Below are positions 56,860-64,000 of a stretch of 64,000 nucleotides of DNA, piece after piece. The notes under the pieces were generated by a model. It worked only from the letters and a program-made list of their open reading frames with translations, had not been told where the DNA came from and did no database searches. The number at the start of each line of letters is the position of its first letter. Within the stretch, counting starts at the first letter, position 1. Source of the stretch: JBMNGO01 sp050949885 (GTDB lineage: Bacteria; Bacillota; Syntrophomonadia; Syntrophomonadales; Syntrophomonadaceae). The stretch lies in contig JBMNGO010000002.1 of NCBI GenBank assembly GCA_050949885.1, forward strand, positions 186,001-250,000. The letters are read 5' to 3'. The position numbers were made by a program, and so were the translations under genes.

Positions 56860-58356
56860 CTATTCTTTTATCTCAACAATATCTTCTCCAAATAATTGGA
56901 TGGCTTTTTTAACAATAATATCATTATACTGTTGATCATCTAAGAAGATAAATTCCAATTGAACATCCTTTTTTAACAGTTCTCTTACCACCTCTTCGAC
57001 AATTTGGCGATTAGCTTTTTCTTCCATTCTCTCCTTATGAAATCTAAACCCTTTTTTAAAACCTATGAATATACAGTTGTCTTTAGCTCCCAGTAGCTTA
57101 CCCTGGGATAACAGAGCATGGGTAGGGATTTTCTTTTTCTTTACCCCTGAAAGGATTTGATTCCAGAGCTTTTCCCTAGCGTCATTTTTTTCAGGCCGTT
57201 CATAATCGGCCAGGTTTTTACGTACTCCCGTTTCTACTGCTCCCGCACTTGCCGGCTGAGGCTGATTAAAAATCTGCGCTATTTCCAAAAAAGACATTTC
57301 CAATGAAAATCTATTATTATCACTAAACTTCAACTTATCCGCAGCTGCCATTATCACTTTCAAGGATTGCAGAATTTGATTAGGAGTAACCTGTCCCTTT
57401 TGTATTTCCAAATGATTTTCGGCTTCTTCCCCAACAAATACCAGGTCTGGGGTCTGGTCACGGGTTACCATACTTACCAGCAAATCACGAAGATAAAGGG
57501 CAGCTTCTCTGGCCAGCTGCTGAGCCTCTTTGCCCTGATGCAAAGCTGTTTCGAGCATTTTTACTATTGTTCCTATATCTTGGGCGAAAACGGCATCCAT
57601 TAAACGAGCAAGAAAAGTATCATCCACCAGACCTAAAACTTCCTGAACAGCTTGTTTGTCAATAATGCTCCCTTTGTACGATGTTACCTGATCCAAAATT
57701 CCTAATGCATCTCTTAAGCCTCCACTTGCCCGGCGGGCCATCAATAATAAAGCCTCATCAGTTAAGGTCAGATTGTTGGCTATCCCTACCTCTCTTAACC
57801 TTTTAATTATTTCGTTGTTGTTTAACCGCCTGAAGTTAAATATCTGACAGCGTGAACAGATGGTGGCAGGTATTTTGTGAAATTCTGTAGTAGCTAAAAT
57901 GAACATGACCGACTCGGGCGGTTCTTCCAATGTCTTGAGCAAGGCATTGAATGCCTCGGAGGTCAGCATATGGACCTCATCAACAATATATACCTTAACT
58001 TTGCCTTGAGCCGGCAAAATCCGGACTTTTTCCCTCAGATCCCTTATTTCATCAATACCCCGGTTTGATGCTGCATCAATTTCAATAACATCCATAAAGC
58101 TTCCCCGGGCAATATCCCTACAGGCAGAACACTCATTACAGGGTTCCCCATCAATGGGTTTTTCACAGTTTACAACCCGGGCAACAATTTTTGCAATGCT
58201 GGTTTTGCCAGTGCCCCTGGGTCCTGAAAACAGATAGGCATGAGCCAGCCGCCCTTCCTTGACTGCATTTTTCAGGGCAATAACTGTATTTTCCTGCCCC
58301 ACTACCTCATCAAATCGTTGGGGCCGCCATGTTCTATACATTGCAAGGTAGCTCAA
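56860..58356 (-). CDS. dnaX: DNA polymerase III subunits gamma/tau
   Basis: A 498-residue clamp loader ATPase: RTWRPQRFDEVVGQENTVIA, Walker A SGPRGTGKTSIAKIVA at about 45-60, zinc cysteines in CNECSAC, DEVHML and SRCQIFNFRRLNN. The C-terminal part carries polymerase contact segments. No internal frameshift signal for gamma is obvious; length corresponds to a short tau. Upstream stands the SRP RNA gene. Confidence 0.96.
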   Translation of the reverse strand: MSYLAMYRTWRPQRFDEVVGQENTVIALKNAVKEGRLAHAYLFSGPRGTGKTSIAKIVARVVNCEKPIDGEPCNECSACRDIARGSFMDVIEIDAASNRGIDEIRDLREKVRILPAQGKVKVYIVDEVHMLTSEAFNALLKTLEEPPESVMFILATTEFHKIPATICSRCQIFNFRRLNNNEIIKRLREVGIANNLTLTDEALLLMARRASGGLRDALGILDQVTSYKGSIIDKQAVQEVLGLVDDTFLARLMDAVFAQDIGTIVKMLETALHQGKEAQQLAREAALYLRDLLVSMVTRDQTPDLVFVGEEAENHLEIQKGQVTPNQILQSLKVIMAAADKLKFSDNNRFSLEMSFLEIAQIFNQPQPASAGAVETGVRKNLADYERPEKNDAREKLWNQILSGVKKKKIPTHALLSQGKLLGAKDNCIFIGFKKGFRFHKERMEEKANRQIVEEVVRELLKKDVQLEFIFLDDQQYNDIIVKKAIQLFGEDIVEIKE

Positions 58357-58450
58357 AAGTCTTCCCTCTTTTCATAACCTGGCACTGATACTAGTTTTTA
58401 GTTCTCCACGCACCTCTAAGTTCCTTTTCAATAAGGTAAAAAACAACAAG

Positions 58451-58468
58451 AGCAGGGGTTCCCCCTGC
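58451..58468 (-). terminator. Rho-independent terminator of the SRP RNA
   Basis: GCAGGGG-GAA-CCCCTGC hairpin 17 nt past the 3' end of the RNA, followed on the minus strand by TCTTGTTGTTTTTT. Confidence 0.85.
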
Positions 58469-58484
58469 AAAAGATTTTTTATTA

Positions 58485-58752
58485 GCCGTGCACCTGGCCT
58501 CGAATATACCTTACAAGCGTTACTTAAACAGTTAACTCCATTCAGGCACCCCTTCGTCACATAGGGTTAACCTCTTAGTGCTGCTTCCTTCCGGACCTGA
58601 CACGGTTTAAGATGTCCTATTGCGAAGGACCCATACTTCTTTGCCACTTATCTAAGCCAGACCTCACAAAATATACCCTCGGCTCAGGAGTTCAACCCTG
58701 CTATAGCGGGTTGCAGGTTACAGGGCACCGCTAATTCCCCGTCTAGCACGGC
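58485..58752 (-). ncRNA. ffs: Signal recognition particle RNA (large bacterial type, with Alu domain)
   Basis: About 268 nt that begin GCCGTGCTAGACGGGGAAT and end GGCCAGGTGCACGGC, so the ends pair. The S-domain hallmark GTCAGGTCCGGAAGGAAGCA (helix 8 with GGAA tetraloop) is in the middle. A 5' Alu-like domain is present. SRP RNA scaffolds Ffh for co-translational membrane targeting. The gene lies just upstream of dnaX, the usual Firmicute location. Confidence 0.95.
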
Positions 58753-58987
58753 AAATCTATTCCCTAGTAATTATTATAATCCATCCTTAGAAGATGGAAC
58801 CCCTTTTACTTGTTTTTCAAAACGAATTATATCATGATAAAATCCTAATTAGCAAATAAATCTGAATTGTGTATGTTTATCTAACATAAATAGGATTTTT
58901 TCTATTTACGTTCTTAATACCATAGAATTTGGCTCCCTATTGTTTTACAGTTATAATAACTTAAAGATTATTGGGGAAGTGACAAAA

Positions 58988-59773
58988 ATGGAAATAGGCT
59001 TTTTTGATTCAGGAATTGGGGGTTTAACAGTTCTTTACCAGGCTCTAAAATTACTCCCTAATGAAGATTACCTTTATTATGCTGACACCATACATGTCCC
59101 CTATGGCGAGAAAAGTAAAAGTGAAATAAAAGAATATATCATGGCTGCCGCCGACTTTATTGCTAAACATAATGTCAAGGCTCTGGTAGTTGCTTGTAAT
59201 GCAGCAACCAGCGCCGCCATAGCTGATTTAAGAAATAAATATGCTTTTCCCGTTATTGGAATTGAACCTGCAGTTAAGCCAGCCATCCAATATCGGGGTG
59301 CTAATAAACGGGTATTAGTATTGGCTACCCGCCTCACCCTTCAAGAAGAAAAATACACCGATCTTGTCAAACAACTGGACCAAGAGCAAATTGTTGACGG
59401 TCTGCCCATGCCTACATTGGTAACTTTGGCAGAAAATTTCGAATTTGATGAAGATATAGTATTGCCCTATTTAAGGGAACAATTATCTCCGCTCCCATTG
59501 GACCAATATGAGACAGTAGTGCTGGGATGCACCCATTTCCCCTTTTTTAAAGACATGCTAAGAAAAGTGTTCCCCCCATCGGTGGCCATTATTGATGGCA
59601 GTATCGGCACCGCTAAAAATCTTAAACGTATTTTGGAAGCCAGGCACGACCTTAACCAAAGCGGTACTGGCAGAATAGATTTTTACAATTCCGGTGTAAA
59701 GGTAACTGACCCTTATTTGCTTTCCCAATATGCCCAACTGCTAAAAAGACTGCATGACATCGAAATGGCCTAA
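58988..59773 (+). CDS. murI: Glutamate racemase
   Basis: This 261-residue enzyme has IGFFDSGIGGLTVLYQAL at the start with catalytic Asp, VVACNAATSAAIADL (first catalytic Cys) and VVLGCTHFPFFKDML (second catalytic Cys). It supplies D-glutamate for peptidoglycan. ATG at 58988 has GGGGAAG 10 nt upstream; the longer frame from 58940 lacks such a site. It is an unusual neighbour for ffs and dnaX and converges with tupC with 30 nt between. Confidence 0.95.
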   Translation: MEIGFFDSGIGGLTVLYQALKLLPNEDYLYYADTIHVPYGEKSKSEIKEYIMAAADFIAKHNVKALVVACNAATSAAIADLRNKYAFPVIGIEPAVKPAIQYRGANKRVLVLATRLTLQEEKYTDLVKQLDQEQIVDGLPMPTLVTLAENFEFDEDIVLPYLREQLSPLPLDQYETVVLGCTHFPFFKDMLRKVFPPSVAIIDGSIGTAKNLKRILEARHDLNQSGTGRIDFYNSGVKVTDPYLLSQYAQLLKRLHDIEMA

Positions 59774-59803
59774 CTTTAATCCTGCAGATATGGATCTGAT
59801 TTA

Positions 59804-60535
59804 TTAAAATTCGCCTTTTAGAAAAGCTTGAGCTCTGCTATCTTGGGCATTATTAAAAAACTCGTTGCTGTTGTTGCTTTCGGCAATTTCCCCATTCCAC
59901 ATAAAATAAACATAGTCCGCCAATCTTTTCGCTTGAAACAGGTTATGGGTAACAAGAACGATAATTGTATCATACTTGGATTTTATATAATGAATATACT
60001 TTTCTATTTCTTTGGCACTGACAGGATCAATATTAGAAGTAGGTTCATCTAAAAACAAGACCTTAGGTTTTAGGGCTAAGGCTCTCGCAATAGCAACCTT
60101 TTGCTTTTCTCCTCCAGATAGTTTCCGGGCAGAGCTTTTCAAAAATTGGGAGATTCCCAATAGCTCAGCAGAGTTTTCAACTATCGCCTTTATGGCTGAT
60201 GAAGATAAGCGGCGTACTTTCAGACCATAAGCAATATTATCATACACATTACCGTCAAACATAAAGGACGTTTGAGTAACCATGGCCATTTCCCGCCTTA
60301 GTGATACCAACTGCTTCTGATTATTCCAAGCTACCCTCTTTCCCCAAATCTCAACGGTCCCGGTATCATTAACTGTTAGTAAAGACAATATACGCAATAG
60401 GGTGGTCTTGCCTGCCCCATTGGGTCCAATTATGGCATATAGCTGGGGCTCAGTTATTTCCATATTTTCTATTTTTAATACTTGTCTTTTCCCATAAAAT
60501 TTTGCTACTTCAGATAATCTGAATGCCGCTTTCAT
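59804..60535 (-). CDS. tupC: ABC transporter ATPase, tungstate type (TupC)
   Basis: The 243-residue ATPase has Walker A IGPNGAGKTTLLRIL, Q-loop, signature KLSGGEKQKVAIARAL, and Walker B VLFLDEPTSNIDP. It overlaps the permease gene by 26 nt. As in TupC, no large C-terminal regulatory TOBE domain is present; the chain ends soon after the H-loop. It powers uptake of tungstate. Confidence 0.88.
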   Translation of the reverse strand: MKAAFRLSEVAKFYGKRQVLKIENMEITEPQLYAIIGPNGAGKTTLLRILSLLTVNDTGTVEIWGKRVAWNNQKQLVSLRREMAMVTQTSFMFDGNVYDNIAYGLKVRRLSSSAIKAIVENSAELLGISQFLKSSARKLSGGEKQKVAIARALALKPKVLFLDEPTSNIDPVSAKEIEKYIHYIKSKYDTIIVLVTHNLFQAKRLADYVYFMWNGEIAESNNSNEFFNNAQDSRAQAFLKGEF

Positions 60536-61229
60536 CTTGAAATGTCCTTTTCTCCAACACTAATATCATCACCATTATTAAAAATGCCAGGAACAAGAGT
60601 ATTATCCCGATTCCTAAAGCCTTCTCGTCGTGCCCCATCCGAGTTTCTAGAACAATGGAGGTAGTTAATACCCTGGTTTTTCCGGCAATATTCCCCCCTA
60701 CCATCATAACCGCGCCAACTTCAGCAATTAACCGGCCCAGGGCGGCGGTTAACGCAGCTATTATACCTATGCGGGACTCTTTTACTATGGTTAGAAGTGC
60801 CTGTTGGCGATTAGCGCCCAGCATAATAGCAGTATCATATACTTCCTGGCTCTGGGCCATAATGGCCCGGGCTGTCAACCCGCATACTATGGGAACACCC
60901 AGCAGCACCTGGGCAATTATCATGGCCGTAGGGGTAAAGAGCAATTGAAACTGCCCCAAAGGACCTCTGGTGCTTAAAAAGAGAAAAACTATCAACCCTG
61001 CCAACACTGGTGGCAGCCCCATTAGGGTATAAGTAATGTTTAAGAGCAGTCTTCGACCTGGGAAGCTTTTCAAAGCCAGCAGGGTACCGGCAGGAATCCC
61101 CAATAGGGCCGCCACAGCTAGGGCAGTTATGGAAACTTCCAACGATAACATGGTTATTTTCATGAGTTCTTGGTCAAAGGATAGTACAAGCTTTAGTCCT
61201 TCTTTTATCCCTTGCAATAATAATTCCAA
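60510..61229 (-). CDS. tupB: ABC transporter permease, tungstate type (TupB)
   Basis: A 239-residue permease with about five membrane helices and an EAA-type loop (MLGANRQQALLTIVKESRIG) for contact with the ATPase. The order TupA-TupB-TupC and LMGLPPVLAGLIVFLFLS are typical of the tungstate group of the molybdate/tungstate/sulfate permeases. Start TTG at 61229 has a weak site, so the exact N-terminus is less sure. Confidence 0.88.
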   Translation of the reverse strand: MELLLQGIKEGLKLVLSFDQELMKITMLSLEVSITALAVAALLGIPAGTLLALKSFPGRRLLLNITYTLMGLPPVLAGLIVFLFLSTRGPLGQFQLLFTPTAMIIAQVLLGVPIVCGLTARAIMAQSQEVYDTAIMLGANRQQALLTIVKESRIGIIAALTAALGRLIAEVGAVMMVGGNIAGKTRVLTTSIVLETRMGHDEKALGIGIILLFLAFLIMVMILVLEKRTFQDESGIQII

Positions 61230-61267
61230 TTTAACTTTCAGCCTTTCTTGTCTGCTAACAAGTATTT

Positions 61268-62131
61268 TTATTTTGCATCAGGAATAAATAAGGGCTGGTC
61301 AAATTGGTCCGTTCCATACTCACCAATTAACGCCTGGGTTTCATCACTGACCAACCATTCAATAAAAGCCATGGCTCCCTCATAGTTGACGTTGGGATAT
61401 TTTTCGGGGTTAACAGCTATGACTCCGTAGGGATTAAAGAGTACAGGATCGCCCTCTACCATAGGTTCTAAGGAATAGTTGTCACGGAGGGCAAGATAGG
61501 TGGCCCGGTCAATCAAAGTGTATCCTTTCATTTCGTCAGCCATCCGGTATGTATCACCCATGCCTTTGCCTACCGAGTAGTACCAATCTCCTTCAGGCTC
61601 TATACCTGTTGCCTGCCAAACACTCAATTCTTTTTTATGGGTTCCTGACTCATCGCCCCGCGACAGGAAAGTGGACTTGGACTCGGCAATGGCAGTAAGA
61701 GCAGCTACAGCATCGGTTCCGCCCTTTATCCCGGCAGGATCCTCCTTCGGACCAATAATCAAGAAATCATTGTACATTACATCATGGCGATTGACCCCGT
61801 ATCCTTCTTCAACAAACTTGTCCTCAGCTGCCCGGGAATGAACCAACAAAACATCAACATCGCCGTTTTCCCCTAAAGAAATGGCCGCCCCGGATCCAAC
61901 TGCTATTACTTCCACCTCATATCCGGTTTGCTCTGTAAATACCGGCAAAATAGCATCTAATAAACCAGAGTCATTAGTACTAGTTGTAGTAGCCAACTTC
62001 ACCTGCGGATTGGCAGGAGTATTAGGCTGCTGCTGGTTCGAGGATTCCTTGTCTGCACAGCCGGAAATTAAGGCTATTAATGCCAACAGCAATATGCTGG
62101 ATATAATTAAACCTGTTTTTTTGATTTTCAT
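61268..62131 (-). CDS. tupA: Tungstate-binding lipoprotein (TupA)
   Basis: This 287-residue lipoprotein has a signal peptide ending in ALISGC. It has the TupA ligand motif LATTTSTNDSGLLDAILPVF soon after, and RGDESGTHKKE in the second lobe, which distinguish TupA from ModA. It captures tungstate outside the membrane. ATG at 62131 has GGAGG 7 nt upstream. It opens the tup operon behind a riboswitch and terminator; this makes control by cofactor level likely. Confidence 0.92.
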   Translation of the reverse strand: MKIKKTGLIISSILLLALIALISGCADKESSNQQQPNTPANPQVKLATTTSTNDSGLLDAILPVFTEQTGYEVEVIAVGSGAAISLGENGDVDVLLVHSRAAEDKFVEEGYGVNRHDVMYNDFLIIGPKEDPAGIKGGTDAVAALTAIAESKSTFLSRGDESGTHKKELSVWQATGIEPEGDWYYSVGKGMGDTYRMADEMKGYTLIDRATYLALRDNYSLEPMVEGDPVLFNPYGVIAVNPEKYPNVNYEGAMAFIEWLVSDETQALIGEYGTDQFDQPLFIPDAK

Positions 62132-62163
62132 TTTCATTCCTCCACCCCACTCTAATCTTTTGC

Positions 62164-62204
62164 AAAAAAAATACAGGTATCTCATCAATAATAGAGGAAC
62201 CTGT
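62164..62204 (-). terminator. Attenuator terminator downstream of the riboswitch
   Basis: On the minus strand ACAGGTTCCTC pairs with GAGATACCTGT and a run of eight T follows at 62164-62171. It lies between the riboswitch and tupA, about 35 nt before the start codon, and fits transcriptional control. Confidence 0.85.
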
Positions 62205-62225
62205 TAAATTACAGCATTTATTATC

Positions 62226-62324
62226 ATCTCCTTTCCAATCACGGGAGGCGCATCGGTTTCCCCATACACCCATCGGTTTAAATTCCCTGGCCATCTTAGC
62301 TTTAGGAACATAAACTCGGAGAAA
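62226..62324 (-). promoter_or_regulatory. Moco/Tuco-type riboswitch upstream of tupABC
   Basis: The minus strand reads CTCCGAG at the start, AAACCGATG in the middle, CGCCTCCCGTGATTGGAAAG at the 3' part, and GGAGA closing P1. The CGCCTCCCG and TGGAAAGG elements are hallmarks of the molybdenum/tungsten cofactor motif. The length of about 98 nt without an extra arm resembles the Tuco form (lacking P3). It stands right before a terminator and tupA. Confidence 0.85.
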
Positions 62325-62767
62325 AATATACGAATTTGTGAAGCCTTTTTATTAAAGGGCTCACTGGTAATATATAATATAATACTATTGGATATTATTC
62401 AATACTTTTGCAGCAAATGCAGACTAAGGTTGTGTCCACAGCAAATAGAAACAAGTGGCCGTACTTTTTGTTTCCTTATCGTTGCTCCTTAAATTCTGAG
62501 TAAATCAGGTTACATAAATGCTTGGTTTTTCTCATTGCAAAATTTTTTATGATTATAAAAACGTCCTCTTGTTTCTCTAGCTTTAATCTGAAGAGGTTTT
62601 TTGCCGAGTTTATTAGGTCAAATATGTCTTGCTTTTGTATGCCCTGGCATTTCTGTAAAGATCTTTTGCACAAGAAAGCATATTGCACAGGGAATAATTA
62701 AATAAAGGCATGCATTAATATTAAAAATATTTATTGCAAAATCAAGCCTTTACAAGGAGGTGATTGA
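62325..62767. other. Intergenic region between tupA control region and the Spy-like gene
   Basis: About 440 bp, AT-rich. A possible 70-codon frame at 62476-62688 (minus) lacks a ribosome-binding site and shows no family resemblance, so I see no supportable gene. The promoters of tupA and of the plus-strand gene must lie here. Confidence 0.4.
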
Positions 62768-63220
62768 TTGAAGAGAAAGCTGATATGCTCGATTTTAACT
62801 CTGATGATAACCATGGCCATCAGCCAATTAGCCATGGCTGCTTCCAGAGGAGATGAAAGCGTCAGCCCCAAGGTAACTTCTGATCAAATTCCGTTGGCAA
62901 AGATGCTAAACCTTAGCCAGGATCAGGTTAAGCAATTGAAGGAAATTAACGAAAACAGCTTTAAAGTAACCAAAGACCTCCGGCTCAGGCTAATGACCGC
63001 CCAGTTTGAGTTGAGACAGTTGAGGATAGAAGGAACAGACCAATCGGCCATGGAAGCCAAATTGAGCGAAATCAAAGAACTTAACGCTGAACTAAAAGCG
63101 CTCCGTGAATCCAAGCGGCAAAAGATTCAGTCTATTCTCACCCCAGAACAGCAGTCCAAGCTCAAAAAATTAAAATGTCAACATCGGGACGGTGGCTGTT
63201 GCCCGGGCAAGTGCCAATAA
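62768..63220 (+). CDS. Spy/CpxP-like (LTxxQ) exported protein with Cys-rich tail
   Basis: A 150-residue protein with a signal peptide (LICSILTLMITMAISQLAMA) and a helical LTxxQ-type body: LNLSQDQVKQLKEINENSFK and SILTPEQQSKLKKLKC. It ends in a short Cys/His tail (CQHRDGGCCPGKCQ). Proteins of this fold are chaperones or metal sensors in the envelope, mainly known from Gram-negatives. TTG at 62768 has AAGGAGG 8 nt upstream. The tail suggests metal binding. A terminator follows, so it is monocistronic. Confidence 0.8.
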   Translation: MKRKLICSILTLMITMAISQLAMAASRGDESVSPKVTSDQIPLAKMLNLSQDQVKQLKEINENSFKVTKDLRLRLMTAQFELRQLRIEGTDQSAMEAKLSEIKELNAELKALRESKRQKIQSILTPEQQSKLKKLKCQHRDGGCCPGKCQ

Positions 63221-63229
63221 CATCGGAAA

Positions 63230-63262
63230 GGAAGCAAAAAGATTCTTTTTGCTTCCCTTTTT
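63230..63262 (+). terminator. Rho-independent terminator of the Spy-like gene
   Basis: GGAAGCAAAAAG and CTTTTTGCTTCC pair with a three-base loop, followed by six T. It lies 10 nt past the stop. Confidence 0.9.
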
Positions 63263-63408
63263 TCGAAAACTCAATTACCATGAACAACTAGGTATCCATT
63301 TATTGAAATATAACCTACGTATGTATTCATCTATTCCTGCACACCTGTTTGAAAAAACACAAAAGAAGGGCTTCAGCTATGAGTCCGAAACCCCTTGATA
63401 ATTCTTTA

Positions 63409-63504
63409 TGGCGGAGAGAGAGGGATTCGAACCCTCGATGGAGTTTTTAGACCCCATACTCGATTTCCAATCGAGCGCCTTCAGCCAAGCTCAGCCATCT
63501 CTCC
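63409..63504 (-). tRNA. tRNA-Ser (anticodon GGA)
   Basis: A 96-nt class II tRNA with a long variable arm, the anticodon stem-loop CGATTGGAAATCG, T-loop TTCGAAT and encoded CCA. It lies 52 nt downstream of the second tRNA-Ser. Confidence 0.96.
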
Positions 63505-63556
63505 ATGGTAGTATTTTTTTATGGTTGTAGTTAATGTATGGTTATTTAGTCTGCAA

Positions 63557-63650
63557 TGGCGGAGAGAGTGGGATTCGAACCCACGGACCCGTTCACACGG
63601 GTCACTCGATTTCGAGTCGAGCGCCTTCAACCGGACTCAGCCATCTCTCC
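63557..63650 (-). tRNA. tRNA-Ser (anticodon CGA)
   Basis: A 94-nt class II tRNA with anticodon stem-loop CGACTCGAAATCG, a GC-rich variable arm and encoded CCA. Its 5' end overlaps the last 14 nt of tadA, including the stop codon. Confidence 0.96.
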
Positions 63651-64000
63651 TGATTTTGGCAAAAAACCTGGTTAACAGTTCTGCGCATTCTTCTTTTAAT
63701 AAGCCTTCTTTTACCTCAACCTGGTGGTTAAACCAGGGTGCGCGTACCAGGTCCATAATTGATCCGGCTGCTCCTGCTTTAGAATCCCTGGCTCCAAAAA
63801 CCAATTTCCCCAACCGGGCGTTAACCATAGCCCCCGCGCACATGGCGCACGGTTCCAGAGTACAGTAGAGAACTGCATCATTGAGACGCCAGTTTCCCTT
63901 TACCTGAACGGCTCTTTGCAATGCCAGTATCTCTGCATGAGCTGTTGCATCGTTTAATCGCTCTTTTTCGTTATGTGCCCGAGAGATAATTTCTTCGTTA
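63637..64000 (-). CDS. tadA: tRNA-specific adenosine deaminase TadA, C-terminal part
   Basis: The gene enters from the right edge; about 120 codons are visible. The zinc motif AHAEILAL (His ligand and catalytic Glu) and TLEPCAMCAGAM (two Cys ligands) are present, with the FNH-containing segment WFNHQVEVKEG near the end. TadA converts A34 of tRNA-Arg(ACG) to inosine. The stop codon TGA at 63637-63639 lies inside the D-stem region of the tRNA-Ser(CGA) gene on the same strand. Confidence 0.95.
   Translation of the reverse strand, partial: NEEIISRAHNEKERLNDATAHAEILALQRAVQVKGNWRLNDAVLYCTLEPCAMCAGAMVNARLGKLVFGARDSKAGAAGSIMDLVRAPWFNHQVEVKEGLLKEECAELLTRFFAKIRRDG

Noticed and set aside
58372..58560. 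62-codon frame over the SRP RNA 3' region
   Set aside because: It coincides with the ffs gene and its terminator and is best explained as a non-coding RNA.
62476..62688. 70-codon minus-strand frame between tupA and the Spy-like gene
   Set aside because: It begins at a GTG without a ribosome-binding site and shows no recognisable domain.

Overview
The window reads as a near-origin chromosomal segment of an anaerobic, endospore-forming Firmicute of the Clostridia type. Most genes lie on the minus strand, and their order follows the region that runs from dnaX to yabR in Bacillus subtilis. The spore genes, the four-subunit 2-oxoacid:ferredoxin oxidoreductase and the tungstate uptake system would suit a syntrophic or similar anaerobe such as a Syntrophomonadaceae member. 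That placement is inference from gene content and was not tested by any search.

Reading right to left, the order of transcription: a partial tadA and two tRNA-Ser genes stand at the right edge. A Spy-like plus-strand gene follows, then tupABC behind a Moco/Tuco-type riboswitch with its own terminator, then murI (plus strand). The SRP RNA and dnaX-ebfC-recR-yaaL-bofA come next, then an operon of a P-loop NTPase and korABCD. A complete rRNA operon (16S-tRNA-Ile-tRNA-Ala-23S-5S) follows. Its 16S gene is about 1.72 kb because of a roughly 190-nt extra segment in helix 6 (V1), closed by a 27-bp stem. Just beyond the 5S gene lies an array of twelve 54-bp tandem repeats.

The middle holds a YmaF-like gene and a TOBE gene (both plus strand), then purC, csfB/gin, a YaaO-like decarboxylase, tmk, holB, ricT, yabA, a TrmN6-like gene, rsmI, abrB (plus strand), metG, tatD and a YabE-like gene. 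Two YhcN/YlaJ lipoproteins, rsmA, a YkuK-like gene and veg follow. From 25.0 to 29.4 kb lies a less conserved block: two glycosyltransferases, two uncharacterised proteins, a zinc-ribbon protein and a small protein. After it come a patatin-like gene, a small ribbon-helix-helix gene, spoIIR, ispE, a GntR regulator, a MobA-like nucleotidyltransferase, glmU, prs, ctc, pth, fin and mfd.

The left part holds a plus-strand spore germination operon with the order gerB-gerA-gerC-gerD-gerB-gerC. It converges on mfd with only 2 nt between the stop codons. Beyond it are spoVT with a good SigG-type promoter, spoVB, mazG, hup, rqcP, yabP, yabQ, a small HTH gene, divIC, an S1-domain gene and a partial ppx/gppA gene at the left edge.

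The genes serve information processing (replication, repair, translation, rRNA and tRNA maturation), envelope precursors (GlmU, MurI, IspE, SpoVB), sporulation control (SpoIIR, BofA, Fin, Gin, SpoVT, AbrB), germination, and ferredoxin/tungsten-linked anaerobic metabolism. Many genes start with TTG or GTG behind a strong Shine-Dalgarno sequence, and I moved several starts accordingly.
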